A DNA stretch of 64,000 nt, from contig NZ_JAMBNX010000003.1 of NCBI RefSeq assembly GCF_023715325.1, positions 248,001-312,000 of the forward strand. The letters are read 5' to 3'. The notes below the pieces were generated by a model that had not been told where the DNA came from, did no database searches, and was given only the letters and a program-made list of their open reading frames with translations. Both the position numbers and the translations under genes were made by a program. The stretch comes from Agromyces mediolanus. Lineage in GTDB: Bacteria; Actinomycetota; Actinomycetes; Actinomycetales; Microbacteriaceae. Every line of letters begins with the position of its first letter. Position 1 is the first letter of the stretch. Below are positions 37,206 through 44,714 of the stretch, one piece after another.

Positions 37206-37553
37206 ATGGAACTCGACGCCGAGACCTTCGAACGCATGGTGGTCGACGAACTCGACCTGCTCCCGGACGACATGGTCGACGGCCTCGAGAACGTCGTGTT
37301 CGTCGTCGAGGATCGTCCGGAGGACGGTTCCCTCGACCTCCTCGGCCTGTACGACGGCACCGCGCTCACCGACCGCGACCGCTACGGCTTCGGCGAGATG
37401 CCCGACCGCATCATCCTCTACCGGGAGCCGCTGCTCGCGATCTGCGACGACGAGGAGTCGTTGCGCGACGAGATCCACGTGACCCTCGTGCACGAGATCG
37501 CGCACTTCTACGGCATCGACGACGATCGACTGCACGAGCTGGGCTGGGCCTGA
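37206..37553 (+). CDS. metallopeptidase family protein (zincin, DUF1025)
   Basis: A 115-residue minimal zincin. The zinc motif HEIAHFYGIDDDRLHELGW (HExxH-x-x-G-x-x-x-x-x-x-H) is at the C-terminus, with DRIILYREPLLAICDDEE before it. The family is widespread in actinobacteria and its substrate is unknown; catalytic activity is inferred from the motif. GAGGAG precedes the ATG at 37206. It sits 59 bases downstream of tRNA-His. Confidence 0.9.
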   Translation: MELDAETFERMVVDELDLLPDDMVDGLENVVFVVEDRPEDGSLDLLGLYDGTALTDRDRYGFGEMPDRIILYREPLLAICDDEESLRDEIHVTLVHEIAHFYGIDDDRLHELGWA

Positions 37554-37595
37554 GCGTGGCCCGTGGCGTCGAGCCTCGAGGCAGGCGGGCGCCGG

Positions 37596-37601
37596 TAGCC
37601 T
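37596..37601 (+). promoter_or_regulatory. leaderless-type -10 box of the DacA-like gene
   Basis: TAGCCT, 6 bases before the ATG at 37608. Confidence 0.5.
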
Positions 37602-37607
37602 GAATCC

Positions 37608-38843
37608 ATGAGCGCTTCCCCCGCCCGCACGATCGGCATCGTCGTCGGCGCGATCGCGATCCTCGGCCTCGGGGCGTACGCGCCGGCCATGCTGCTCGGG
37701 CCGCTGCCCGACGTCGAGGTGGTCGCGGCCGCTCCCCCGTCGCCCCCGGCGCCGTCCGCGCTGACGCTGCCGGAGGCGGGCGCGAGCGCGGTCGCGCGCG
37801 TCGGCGAGGCGCCGACCACACTCGCGACGGCCGGCGAGACGGCGCCGCTGCCGATCGGCGCAGCAGCGAAGCTCGTGACCGTCCTCGTCACGAGCGAGGC
37901 TCTGCCGTTGCCCGCCGACGGCGCCGGCGCCGAGCTGACCATCGGCCCGCAGGACTACACCGAGTTCCTTCAGGCCGAGAAGGAGGGCACACGCACGCTC
38001 GCCGTCTCCCCCGGTGACCGGTGGTCGCAGCGCGATGTGACCCGGGCGGTCCTGCTGGCCAGCAGCAACAATCACGCCGACACGCTCGCGCGGTGGGCCT
38101 TCGGCAGCGTCGACGCGTACGTGGAGCGGGCGAACGGATGGCTCGAAGCGCACGACTTCGACACGCTCCGCGTCGCCGACGCGACCGGGCTCTCCGGCGA
38201 CAGCGTGGGGACGGCCGAGGAGGTCGCCCGGCTCGCGGCGCTGGCCTTGGCCCAGCCGGCGATCGCGTCGATCGTCGACGGGGTGGAGGTGGCGGGCGAG
38301 CGCGAGATCCCGCAGGTCGCCGACCATGCCGCCGACGATGGGGTGGACGCCCTCGTGCGTGGGTTCACGGATCAGGCCGGACTCGTCTTCGTCGGCCACG
38401 CCCCGCTGGGCTCCGCCGAGGATGCGGGTGACTTCGTCGTCGCCTTCGTGCGGATGCCGGACTACGAGACGCTCGACCCCGCCATCGCCGCACTCGTGCA
38501 GAGCGTGCCGGCGGCGGCGGCCCCCGTCCCCGTGCTCACGGAGGGCGCGAGCTACGGCGAGGTGCGCACGGCGTGGGGCGAACGCTCCGCGCTGCTCGCG
38601 ACCGGCTCCCGCGAGGCCGGGGCGTGGGGCGCCGAACCCGGAACGCCGACCCTCGACGTCGAACCGTTCGCGACGGCCCCCGCGGGCCGCACCGTCGGCG
38701 AGATCCGCGTGGACGTCGCCGGAGAGACACTCACATCGTCCGTCGAGCTCGAGTCCGCGATCGGCGACCCGGGGCCGATGTGGCGTCTGCTGAACCCCGG
38801 CGCCATCGTCGGTGCGTTCGTCGAGGACCAACAGTCGCGGTGA
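37608..38843 (+). CDS. D-Ala-D-Ala carboxypeptidase-like protein (S11 fold), catalytically degenerate
   Basis: Exported or membrane-anchored protein of 411 residues: hydrophobic segment at 9-30, Pro/Ala-rich linker to about 60, then an S11 (DacA-type) penicillin-binding fold. The fold is recognisable from PLPIGAAAKLVTVLVTSEA, WSQRDVTRAVLLASSNNHAD, LRVADATGLSGDS and DALVRGFTDQAG. The S-x-x-K motif reads A85-A-A-K88 and the KTG motif reads V250-R-G252; only S-x-N (SSNN, 152-155) remains. It is therefore a predicted non-catalytic PBP-like protein. The rest of the protein is long and open with normal codon use, so it is not a decaying gene. The C-terminal roughly 120 residues look like an added beta-rich domain. 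Confidence 0.85.
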   Translation: MSASPARTIGIVVGAIAILGLGAYAPAMLLGPLPDVEVVAAAPPSPPAPSALTLPEAGASAVARVGEAPTTLATAGETAPLPIGAAAKLVTVLVTSEALPLPADGAGAELTIGPQDYTEFLQAEKEGTRTLAVSPGDRWSQRDVTRAVLLASSNNHADTLARWAFGSVDAYVERANGWLEAHDFDTLRVADATGLSGDSVGTAEEVARLAALALAQPAIASIVDGVEVAGEREIPQVADHAADDGVDALVRGFTDQAGLVFVGHAPLGSAEDAGDFVVAFVRMPDYETLDPAIAALVQSVPAAAAPVPVLTEGASYGEVRTAWGERSALLATGSREAGAWGAEPGTPTLDVEPFATAPAGRTVGEIRVDVAGETLTSSVELESAIGDPGPMWRLLNPGAIVGAFVEDQQSR

Positions 38844-38901
38844 CCGCCGCGCGAAGGCGTTCGCGGTGCTCGCGGACGCGCCGACGGAGGACGCCGAGCG
38901 C

Positions 38902-39159
38902 TCAGTCGTTCTCCTCGTCGGCCTCGACCGGGTCGGAGTCGCTCGGATCGAAGCGATACCGGGCGCGGAGCTCGCCGGCGACCTCGCGCTCGTCGATGCG
39001 GTCGTACCAGAAGAGGGACTCGAGCCCATCGACCGCCGCGACCATGCCGATCCGGGCCTCCGACCCGCCGCCCACCAGGGCGCGGCGATCGAACTCGCCC
39101 TCCATCGGGCCGTCGACGAACTCGGCGAGGTACTCGGCGGGCACGCTGTCTGCACTCAT
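38902..39159 (-). CDS. small acidic hypothetical protein
   Basis: An 85-residue acidic protein starting MSADSVPAEYLAEFVDGPME. It contains DGLESLFWYDRIDEREV and ends in a run of Asp/Glu (DPSDSDPVEADEEND). No signal or membrane segment; function unknown. The TACGGT box 6 bases before the ATG fixes the start; the frame extends further upstream without support. Confidence 0.7.
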   Translation of the reverse strand: MSADSVPAEYLAEFVDGPMEGEFDRRALVGGGSEARIGMVAAVDGLESLFWYDRIDEREVAGELRARYRFDPSDSDPVEADEEND

Positions 39160-39165
39160 GGCACT

Positions 39166-39171
39166 ACCGTA
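39166..39171 (-). promoter_or_regulatory. leaderless-type -10 box of the 85-residue gene
   Basis: TACGGT on the minus strand, 6 bases before the ATG at 39159. Confidence 0.45.
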
Positions 39172-39206
39172 GCCCCGACCGCGCGTGGGCGGGAGAGCCC
39201 GCGCCA

Positions 39207-39761
39207 TCATGCACGGATGACGAGGTCCGGCACGGTTCGACCGCCCTGACGTGCGCGATACCGGCGCCACTGAGTCTCCCAGAGCGCCCAGTACGGGTCG
39301 AAGGCTCCGTGATCACGTCGGAGGGCGCGCGTTCGGCGGTCCCCGAGCGGCGCCTCGATCAGGATCCGTACCGCGCGCGGATGGCCCGCGACGGCGGCGA
39401 ACGCGCCGCAGCCTTCGATCACGAGCGGGCGACCCGGTCGTACGGCTCGCGGTTCGGCGACTCGCGAACGCGACCAGTCCCACCCCCGCACCCGGCCCGG
39501 CCGACCGGCGAGCAGGGCGGGTACGAGATGTTGGTGGAGCTCCACCGCGCCCTCGTCCAGCCCCTGCCAACCGCGGTAGACGCCGTCGAGCTGGACGAGT
39601 ACCGGGTCGCTGCGCCACTCGGCGACGACGGCCTCGGCGAGGGTGGTCTTGCCCGCGCCGCTCGGCCCGTCGATGGCGACGAGGCGCGGCGTGCGCCGCT
39701 GGAGCAGCGCCTGGACCCGCGCGAGCGCCGCCGCGCTCGGCCCGGCCGGCCCGCCGCTCAC
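39207..39761 (-). CDS. P-loop kinase (uridine kinase-like) in the ykoEDC operon
   Basis: A 184-residue P-loop NTPase. Walker A is GPSGAGKT at 32-39 in VAIDGPSGAGKTTLAEAV. LVQLDGVYRGW resembles the substrate-binding start of uridine/pantothenate-type kinases. RPLVIEGCGAF may be the Walker B-like strand, and LIEAPLGDRRTRALRRD the lid. Its GTG overlaps the ecfT stop (GTGA), so it is the last gene of the TPP-controlled transport operon. The substrate is unknown. Confidence 0.85.
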   Translation of the reverse strand: MSGGPAGPSAAALARVQALLQRRTPRLVAIDGPSGAGKTTLAEAVVAEWRSDPVLVQLDGVYRGWQGLDEGAVELHQHLVPALLAGRPGRVRGWDWSRSRVAEPRAVRPGRPLVIEGCGAFAAVAGHPRAVRILIEAPLGDRRTRALRRDHGAFDPYWALWETQWRRYRARQGGRTVPDLVIRA

Positions 39762-40612
39762 ACCCACACCGGGTGGAAGGTGCCCGCGAGGATCGCGCCG
39801 CCGATGGCGCAGCCGGCGACGGAGAGCGCGATGACGAGGAGCGCGGCATCTGGAGCGCCGATCGTGGACGGCCGCGCCCAGCTCCGCGCGGTGCGAGCAC
39901 CGAAGCCGCGCGCCTCCATCGCCGTCGCGAGCTTCGACCCGCGCCTGATGGCGAGCACGAGGAGCGCGAACGCCATCGTGGCGAACCGCCGCACGGCACC
40001 ATGGTCCCCGATGCCCCGAGCCCGGCGCGACATCGCCATGGCGCGCCAGTCGTCGAGGAACAGCCCGATCAGACGGGCCCCGGCGAGAGCGCCGAGGACG
40101 AACCTGGCGGGAAGTCGCCACACCTGCGCCAGTCCGTCGGCGAGTTCGGTCGGGTCGACGTCGAGGAAGAGCAGCACGGCTGGCAGCCCGATCGCCAGCA
40201 CCCGGAGCGTCACCGCGACGGCGAGCTCGATCGAGCCGTCCGTGATGCGGGCGAGCCAGAAGCTCCAATACTCGGTGCCAGCCGGCCGCCCATAGAGCAG
40301 CATGGAGAGGCCGGCGAGGGGCGCGGCGACGAGGATCGGCCAGCAGCGGCGGAGCATCGTGGACGGCCGGACGCCCGCGGCGAGGAACAGCGCAAGCTGC
40401 AATGTCAGCGCCACGGCCGCGCTCACCCAGTCGATGGTGAAGAGGAGCGGCGTCGTCACGAGGATCGCGGCGGCGAGCCGGGTCACGGGGTTCACCCGCG
40501 GCAGGAGGCGCAGCCGCGGGGGCGGGACCGCCGCCGGTGCCTCGGTCGCGTCGCTCGGTCGACGTCCGATCACCGTCGTGGTGGGCGCCGCTCGTTCCAC
40601 GCGGCCGGTCAC
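39758..40612 (-). CDS. ykoC: ECF transporter transmembrane (T) component
   Basis: Scaffold subunit that couples the S-component to the ATPases. The 284 residues have five or six hydrophobic segments and the two EcfT coupling motifs with Ala-Arg-Gly: RRARGIGDHG and EARGFGART. The GTG start at 40612 overlaps the ATPase stop; its own stop overlaps the kinase start. The N-terminal 30 residues are Arg/Pro/Ala-rich. The gene symbol is by analogy with B. subtilis ykoC. Confidence 0.88.
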   Translation of the reverse strand: MTGRVERAAPTTTVIGRRPSDATEAPAAVPPPRLRLLPRVNPVTRLAAAILVTTPLLFTIDWVSAAVALTLQLALFLAAGVRPSTMLRRCWPILVAAPLAGLSMLLYGRPAGTEYWSFWLARITDGSIELAVAVTLRVLAIGLPAVLLFLDVDPTELADGLAQVWRLPARFVLGALAGARLIGLFLDDWRAMAMSRRARGIGDHGAVRRFATMAFALLVLAIRRGSKLATAMEARGFGARTARSWARPSTIGAPDAALLVIALSVAGCAIGGAILAGTFHPVWV

Positions 40613-42096
40613 GCGGCCTTCCCCGTTCCGAGGGAGTCCGCGCCGAGCGCGTACCTGACGTCGCCGAGCGCCTCACGGTAGGCCGCGTCATGGCTCACCG
40701 ACAGCACGGCGACCCCGTCGTCGGCGAGTTCGCGCACGAGTCGGACCAGCTCGATCCAGGTGAGCCGGTCCTGTCCGAAGGTCGGTTCGTCGAGGATGAC
40801 GACCCGGGGTCGTGCGACCAGCACCGAGGCGGCCGTGAGCCGACGTTGCTCGCCCCCCGAGAGCGTGAACGGGTTCGCCTCGGCGAGGTGCTCGAGGCGG
40901 AGCCGTTCGAGCACGGGATCGACCCGCGAGGCGGTGTCCTGCTCCCCCAGCGCGCGGAGGGCGACGCCGAGCTCGCCGCGCACGGTACGCGCGACGAACT
41001 GATGCTCCGGCTCCTGGAAGACCGTGCCGATCCGATGCAGCAGCTCACGGGATCGCCAGCCGGACGGATCGGGCCCGATCCCCGCCGCGAGTGCCGGCGC
41101 AGCCACCACTCGACCGGCGAGCGGCCGAAGCAGTCCGCCGAGCGTGAGCGCGAGGGTCGACTTGCCGGCTCCGTTCGGTCCGGTGAGCACGGTCGATGCG
41201 CCGGCCGGGACGGCGAGCTCCACCCCGGTGCGGAGCGGGCGCCCCGCCTGCCGCCCGATCGTGAGCCCGTGGCCGCTCAGGAGCACGTCGGTGTCCGGGT
41301 CCGCGGCACGAGCGGCGCCGACGTCGAGCGGCTCCCCGGGCACCCAGACCCCTGCCGCCAGCAGTTCGACGCGAGCCGAGACCAGCACCTCCTTCGGCCG
41401 GCCGTCGGCGATCACCCGCCCCTCCCGCCCGAGGACGACCATGCGGTCGACGAGCTCGTGCCACACATCGACCCGATGCTCGACCACGACGAGCGTCGCC
41501 CCCGTCCGGTCCAGCACGCGCGAGACCGCCGCGCGCACCTCGGCGACGCCCTCGGGGTCGAGATTCGCCGTCGGCTCGTCGAGCAGCAGGAGGCCGGGCC
41601 GCATCGCGATCGCCCCCGCGAGGGCGAGCCGCTGCTTCTGTCCGCCGGACAGGCGGCTCGTCGGGTGGTCCAGCGGCAGCTCCAGCCCGACGGCGTCGAC
41701 CGCGTCGCGCACACGCGACCAGATCTCGGAGCGCTCGACGCCGAGATTCTCGCAGCCGAACGCGACATCGTCGCCGAGGCGCGAGAGCACCACCTGCGAG
41801 TCCGGGTCCTGCAGGACGAGGCCGGATCGCCCGCGGCGATCGGCGGGTCCGACGCCGTCGAGCAGCAGCTCGCCGACGGACTCCCCCTCTTCGGCACCGC
41901 CGTTCACGCCGGCCAGCGCGTGCAGCACCGTCGACTTGCCGCTGCCGGAGGGGCCGACGAGGAGCACCCGCTCCCCCGGCGCGATGCTCAGGTCGAGCCC
42001 CTCGATCGCCCAGCGGCGCCGGCCGGCGTGGCGCCAGCCCCACCCGCGCGCCTCGACGCTCGCGGGCGCGACGCGCTCGCTCACCGGCCTGCTCAT
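40609..42096 (-). CDS. ykoD: ECF transporter ATPase with two fused nucleotide-binding domains
   Basis: Energy-coupling ATPase (495 residues) with two ABC domains in one chain, as in YkoD. Domain 1: Walker A GPSGSGKST near 48, Q-loop VLQDPDSQVV, signature LSGGQKQRLALA, Walker B LLLLDEPTANLD. Domain 2: Walker A GPNGAGKST, VFQEPEHQFV, LSGGEQRRLTAA, VVILDEPTFGQD. The ATG at 42096 overlaps the YkoE stop (ATGA). It supplies ATP-driven force for thiamine-precursor uptake. Confidence 0.93.
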   Translation of the reverse strand: MSRPVSERVAPASVEARGWGWRHAGRRRWAIEGLDLSIAPGERVLLVGPSGSGKSTVLHALAGVNGGAEEGESVGELLLDGVGPADRRGRSGLVLQDPDSQVVLSRLGDDVAFGCENLGVERSEIWSRVRDAVDAVGLELPLDHPTSRLSGGQKQRLALAGAIAMRPGLLLLDEPTANLDPEGVAEVRAAVSRVLDRTGATLVVVEHRVDVWHELVDRMVVLGREGRVIADGRPKEVLVSARVELLAAGVWVPGEPLDVGAARAADPDTDVLLSGHGLTIGRQAGRPLRTGVELAVPAGASTVLTGPNGAGKSTLALTLGGLLRPLAGRVVAAPALAAGIGPDPSGWRSRELLHRIGTVFQEPEHQFVARTVRGELGVALRALGEQDTASRVDPVLERLRLEHLAEANPFTLSGGEQRRLTAASVLVARPRVVILDEPTFGQDRLTWIELVRLVRELADDGVAVLSVSHDAAYREALGDVRYALGADSLGTGKAA

Positions 42097-42731
42097 ACCC
42101 GCTGGGTCACGTCCTGACCGGCGGCGAATCGGCTGAGCGCTCCGGTCGCGGCAAGGGCGCGCACGATGATCCACCCGAGGATGCCGGCCAGCACGGCGCC
42201 GGAGATGACGATCGTGGTGAGGTAGAGCCCGAGGAACTCGGGCGACTTCTGCAGGTTGCCGGAGGTGAACAGCTCGAGCAGCCACGCCGCGGCGCCCGCT
42301 GCCGCGCCGGCGAGGACAGCGGGGACGAGCCCGAACCGGCGATAGGCGAAGAGCGCGAAGATCAGTTCGGCGCCGAGGCCCTGCGCGATTCCCGAGTACA
42401 GGGTCTCGATGCCCCACTGGTTGCCGACGAGCGCCGAGACGACGGCCGCCAGCAGCTCGACGAAGAGGGCCGCGCCGGGCTTGCGGATGACCAGCCCGCC
42501 GAGCACGCCGCCGATGAGCCAGATACCGACGGCGATGCCGCCGAGGCCCGGCGTGAGCGCGTCGGCCGCGGAGAACCAGGCATAGCCGAGGTTGTTCCAG
42601 AGCAGGAAGAGGAGGCCGGTCGCGACGCCGATGACGGCCGCGACGACGATGTCGACGACCCGCCAGCGCAGGTCGCGGGCCCGCTTCGCGGGCCGCTCGA
42701 TGGTGGATTGCTGGTTCGCGTTCGCGTGCAC
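42093..42731 (-). CDS. ykoE: ECF transporter substrate-binding (S) component, YkoE family
   Basis: Membrane substrate-binding subunit (212 residues, about six helices) of the hydroxymethylpyrimidine/thiamine type. Characteristic stretches are WRVVDIVVAAVIGVATGL, NNLGYAWFSAADALTPGLGG and GNQWGIETLYSGIAQGLGAE. The start is taken as GTG 42731 because AAAGGG lies 8 bases upstream; GTG 42764 (11 codons longer) sits inside a hairpin without a ribosome site. The TPP riboswitch directly upstream supports a thiamine-related substrate. First gene of ykoE-D-C-kinase. Confidence 0.9.
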   Translation of the reverse strand: MHANANQQSTIERPAKRARDLRWRVVDIVVAAVIGVATGLLFLLWNNLGYAWFSAADALTPGLGGIAVGIWLIGGVLGGLVIRKPGAALFVELLAAVVSALVGNQWGIETLYSGIAQGLGAELIFALFAYRRFGLVPAVLAGAAAGAAAWLLELFTSGNLQKSPEFLGLYLTTIVISGAVLAGILGWIIVRALAATGALSRFAAGQDVTQRV

Positions 42732-42736
42732 TGTTC

Positions 42737-42764
42737 GTGCCCTTTCTTCGGTGGAAAGCGGCAC
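42737..42764 (-). promoter_or_regulatory. ribosome-site-sequestering hairpin of the TPP riboswitch
   Basis: On the minus strand GTGCC-GC-TTTC pairs with GAAA-G-GGCAC around a short loop. The right arm contains the AAAGGG ribosome site of ykoE. This is the likely OFF-state expression platform that blocks translation. Confidence 0.55.
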
Positions 42765-42782
42765 GGGATTGAAGAGATCGAT

Positions 42783-42872
42783 CTCCCTGCGCTGGCATGA
42801 CCCAGATCAGGTTCGACGGTCGAAGGTTGGAGCACCTTCCTCTCAGCCCGGCTCACCGGACTCCCGTGTTCG
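42783..42872 (-). ncRNA. TPP riboswitch (THI element)
   Basis: The minus strand carries the conserved THI-box pieces: CCGGTGAGCCGGGCTGAGAGG for the first half, a variable arm (GTGCTCCAACCTTCGACC), then GAACCTGATCTGGGTCATGC and CAGCGCAGGGA for the second. It binds thiamine pyrophosphate and represses the downstream operon. The exact 5' edge is approximate. Confidence 0.95.
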
Positions 42873-42953
42873 AGCACGAGTATACGCGGACGCCGGCCGG
42901 CGTGGGCCGACCGGCGCCACCGCGAGTCGTCGACGCGCGTGCGCTCCAGCGGA

Positions 42954-43289
42954 TCAGCGCTTCAGCGCGCGAATGACGCCCTTCAGCGCCTTGCCCGCGA
43001 CCCAGACGAGCGGCGTCGCCGCGAGCAGCAGTCCGATGAGGTTCGGCTCGAAGCGGACCTCGCCGCCGCCACGACCGACGTATGCGCCGAGCGGAATGGA
43101 TGCGCCGCCGCCACCGCCGCCCGACGCGGACTGACCCTCGTCGTCGGTGCCGGAGCCAGCGCCGAAGCCGTACCAGCCGAGCGCGACGGGGATCACCGTA
43201 GTGCCGTCGAGATCGACGGCTTCGCCGTAGGAGGTCTTGACGCCGACACCGGCGACGTTCTCTGCGAGGTCGAGCACGAATTCAGCCAT
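42954..43289 (-). CDS. GerW/YtfJ-like protein
   Basis: A 111-residue protein resembling the GerW (YtfJ) family: MAEFVLDLAENVAGVGVKTS, then YGEAVDLDGTTVIPVALGWYG and a Gly-rich loop (SASGGGGGGAS). It ends with a hydrophobic segment NLIGLLLAATPLVWVAGKAL. GerW is a spore germination protein in Bacillus, but this lineage does not sporulate, so the role must differ. A TAGCGT box lies 6 bases before the ATG. Confidence 0.85.
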   Translation of the reverse strand: MAEFVLDLAENVAGVGVKTSYGEAVDLDGTTVIPVALGWYGFGAGSGTDDEGQSASGGGGGGASIPLGAYVGRGGGEVRFEPNLIGLLLAATPLVWVAGKALKGVIRALKR

Positions 43290-43295
43290 ACCTCA

Positions 43296-43301
43296 ACGCT
43301 A
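43296..43301 (-). promoter_or_regulatory. leaderless-type -10 box of the GerW-like gene
   Basis: TAGCGT on the minus strand, 6 bases before the ATG at 43289. Confidence 0.5.
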
Positions 43302-43355
43302 CCCGCGCGTCGAGCAGGACTCCAGGGCTTGCGCTCGGGCCCGAGCTGCTGGCGT

Positions 43356-44636
43356 TCAGTGCTGGGTGGGGCCGTCGCGGTCGTCGAGCGGCTGCCGGAA
43401 GCGCGCCCCGGCCGCCGAACGGTCGGGCGCGCGGCCCACGAGCGCGGCGGGCTTCACCGCTCCCGTGCCGAACTTCGCGACGACCTCGTCGATCGTGCGC
43501 TCGGCGTCGCGCCATTCCTCGTCGGGGTCCCAGAGCGCGAAGCCGCCGTCGGCTGGTCGGAGCTGCTCCGCCCGAACACCGATCAGCCGCACTCGCTCGC
43601 CGTGCCCGATGAGCCCCGCCATGGCCTCGACCGCCTCCTCGTAGATGCGACGGGCCACGTCGGTCGGCTCGGCCAGCGTTCGGGATCGGGTGATGGTGCG
43701 GAAGTCGTCGTATCGGAGCTTCAGCACGACGGTGCGCCCGACCAGGCCGCCCCGACGCAGCCGCACGGCGACATTGCCCGCGAGGTCGAGCAGCGCGCGG
43801 CGGATCTCGGCGGGGTCGGTCAGATCGTGCCCGAAGGTGGTCTCGTGCCCGATCGACTTCTCGACCCGGTGGGTGGAGACCTCACGCGGATCGTCGCCGT
43901 TCGCGAGGCGCGCCAGGCGCTCGGCGAGGGCCGGGCCGACGGCGCGTTCCAGCGCGTCCGGCGGCATGGCGGCGACATCACCGACCGTCTGCAGCCCGAG
44001 CTTGGCGAGCGACTGCTCGGTGACCCGACCGACGCCCCAGAGCGCCGACACCGGCAGCGGGTGGAGGAACGCCACCGTGTCGGCGGCCGGCACGACGAGC
44101 ATGCCGTCGGGTTTCGCCCGGCCCGAGGCGACCTTCGCGACGTACTTCGACGCGGCGACGCCGACGGAGCAGGTGAGGCCGGTCTCGGCGTGCACCCGCT
44201 CTCGGATGCTCCAGGCGATCTCGGCGGGGCTGCCGTGCAATCGGCGTGCACCCGAGACGTCGAGGAAGGCCTCGTCGATCGACAGCGGCTCGACGAGCGG
44301 GGTGACCGACTCGAAGATGGTGAGCACTCGACGGGAGTACTCGCTGTATTTGCGATAGTCGCCGCGGAGCACGATCGCGTTGGGGCAGCGCTGCAGTGCG
44401 ACCGACATCGGCATGGCGGAGTTGACGCCGTACCGTCGCGCTTCGTAGCTCGCCGCGGACACCACCCCTCGACCGGCGGTGCCACCGACCAGCACGGGCT
44501 TGCCGCGCAACTCGGGTCGGCTCAGCAGCTCGACGGATACGAAGAACGCGTCCATGTCGACGTGGAGGATGGGGGTGCCGGAGTCGTCGACGGGGCCGGT
44601 GGTGACCTGCCTCGACGAGCCGTCCTGCTTGCTCAT
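43356..44636 (-). CDS. dinB: DNA polymerase IV (Y-family)
   Basis: Error-prone translesion polymerase (426 residues). Catalytic acidic residues are in HVDMDAFFVSVE (D27, D29 region) and SIDEAFLDVSG. The helix-hairpin-helix stretch LPVSALWGVGRVTEQSLAKL and the little-finger domain are complete. No beta-clamp motif is clear at the C-terminus, which is Arg-rich. A TAGGGT box lies 6 bases before the ATG. No actinobacterial SOS box was found in the short upstream gap. Confidence 0.96.
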   Translation of the reverse strand: MSKQDGSSRQVTTGPVDDSGTPILHVDMDAFFVSVELLSRPELRGKPVLVGGTAGRGVVSAASYEARRYGVNSAMPMSVALQRCPNAIVLRGDYRKYSEYSRRVLTIFESVTPLVEPLSIDEAFLDVSGARRLHGSPAEIAWSIRERVHAETGLTCSVGVAASKYVAKVASGRAKPDGMLVVPAADTVAFLHPLPVSALWGVGRVTEQSLAKLGLQTVGDVAAMPPDALERAVGPALAERLARLANGDDPREVSTHRVEKSIGHETTFGHDLTDPAEIRRALLDLAGNVAVRLRRGGLVGRTVVLKLRYDDFRTITRSRTLAEPTDVARRIYEEAVEAMAGLIGHGERVRLIGVRAEQLRPADGGFALWDPDEEWRDAERTIDEVVAKFGTGAVKPAALVGRAPDRSAAGARFRQPLDDRDGPTQH

Positions 44637-44642
44637 GCTGCG

Positions 44643-44648
44643 ACCCTA
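44643..44648 (-). promoter_or_regulatory. leaderless-type -10 box of dinB
   Basis: TAGGGT on the minus strand, 6 bases before the dinB ATG; an 18-bp repeat array fills the -35 region. Confidence 0.5.
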
Positions 44649-44650
44649 TC

Positions 44651-44713
44651 CCGCGCCGCCGACATCAGCCGCGCCGCCGACATCAGCCGCTCCGCCGACA
44701 TCGGCCGCTCCGG
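44651..44713. repeat. 18-bp tandem repeat, 3.5 copies, between a stop codon and the dinB promoter
   Basis: Units 44651-44668 and 44669-44686 are identical, 44687-44704 has two changes and 44705-44713 is half a unit. The array starts right after the stop of the Gly-rich protein gene and reads in frame with it (GAADVG repeated). Confidence 0.92.
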
Positions 44714-44714
44714 G

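Noticed and set aside
42731-42764. GTG 42764 as the ykoE start
   Set aside because: It lies in the left arm of the regulatory hairpin without a ribosome site.
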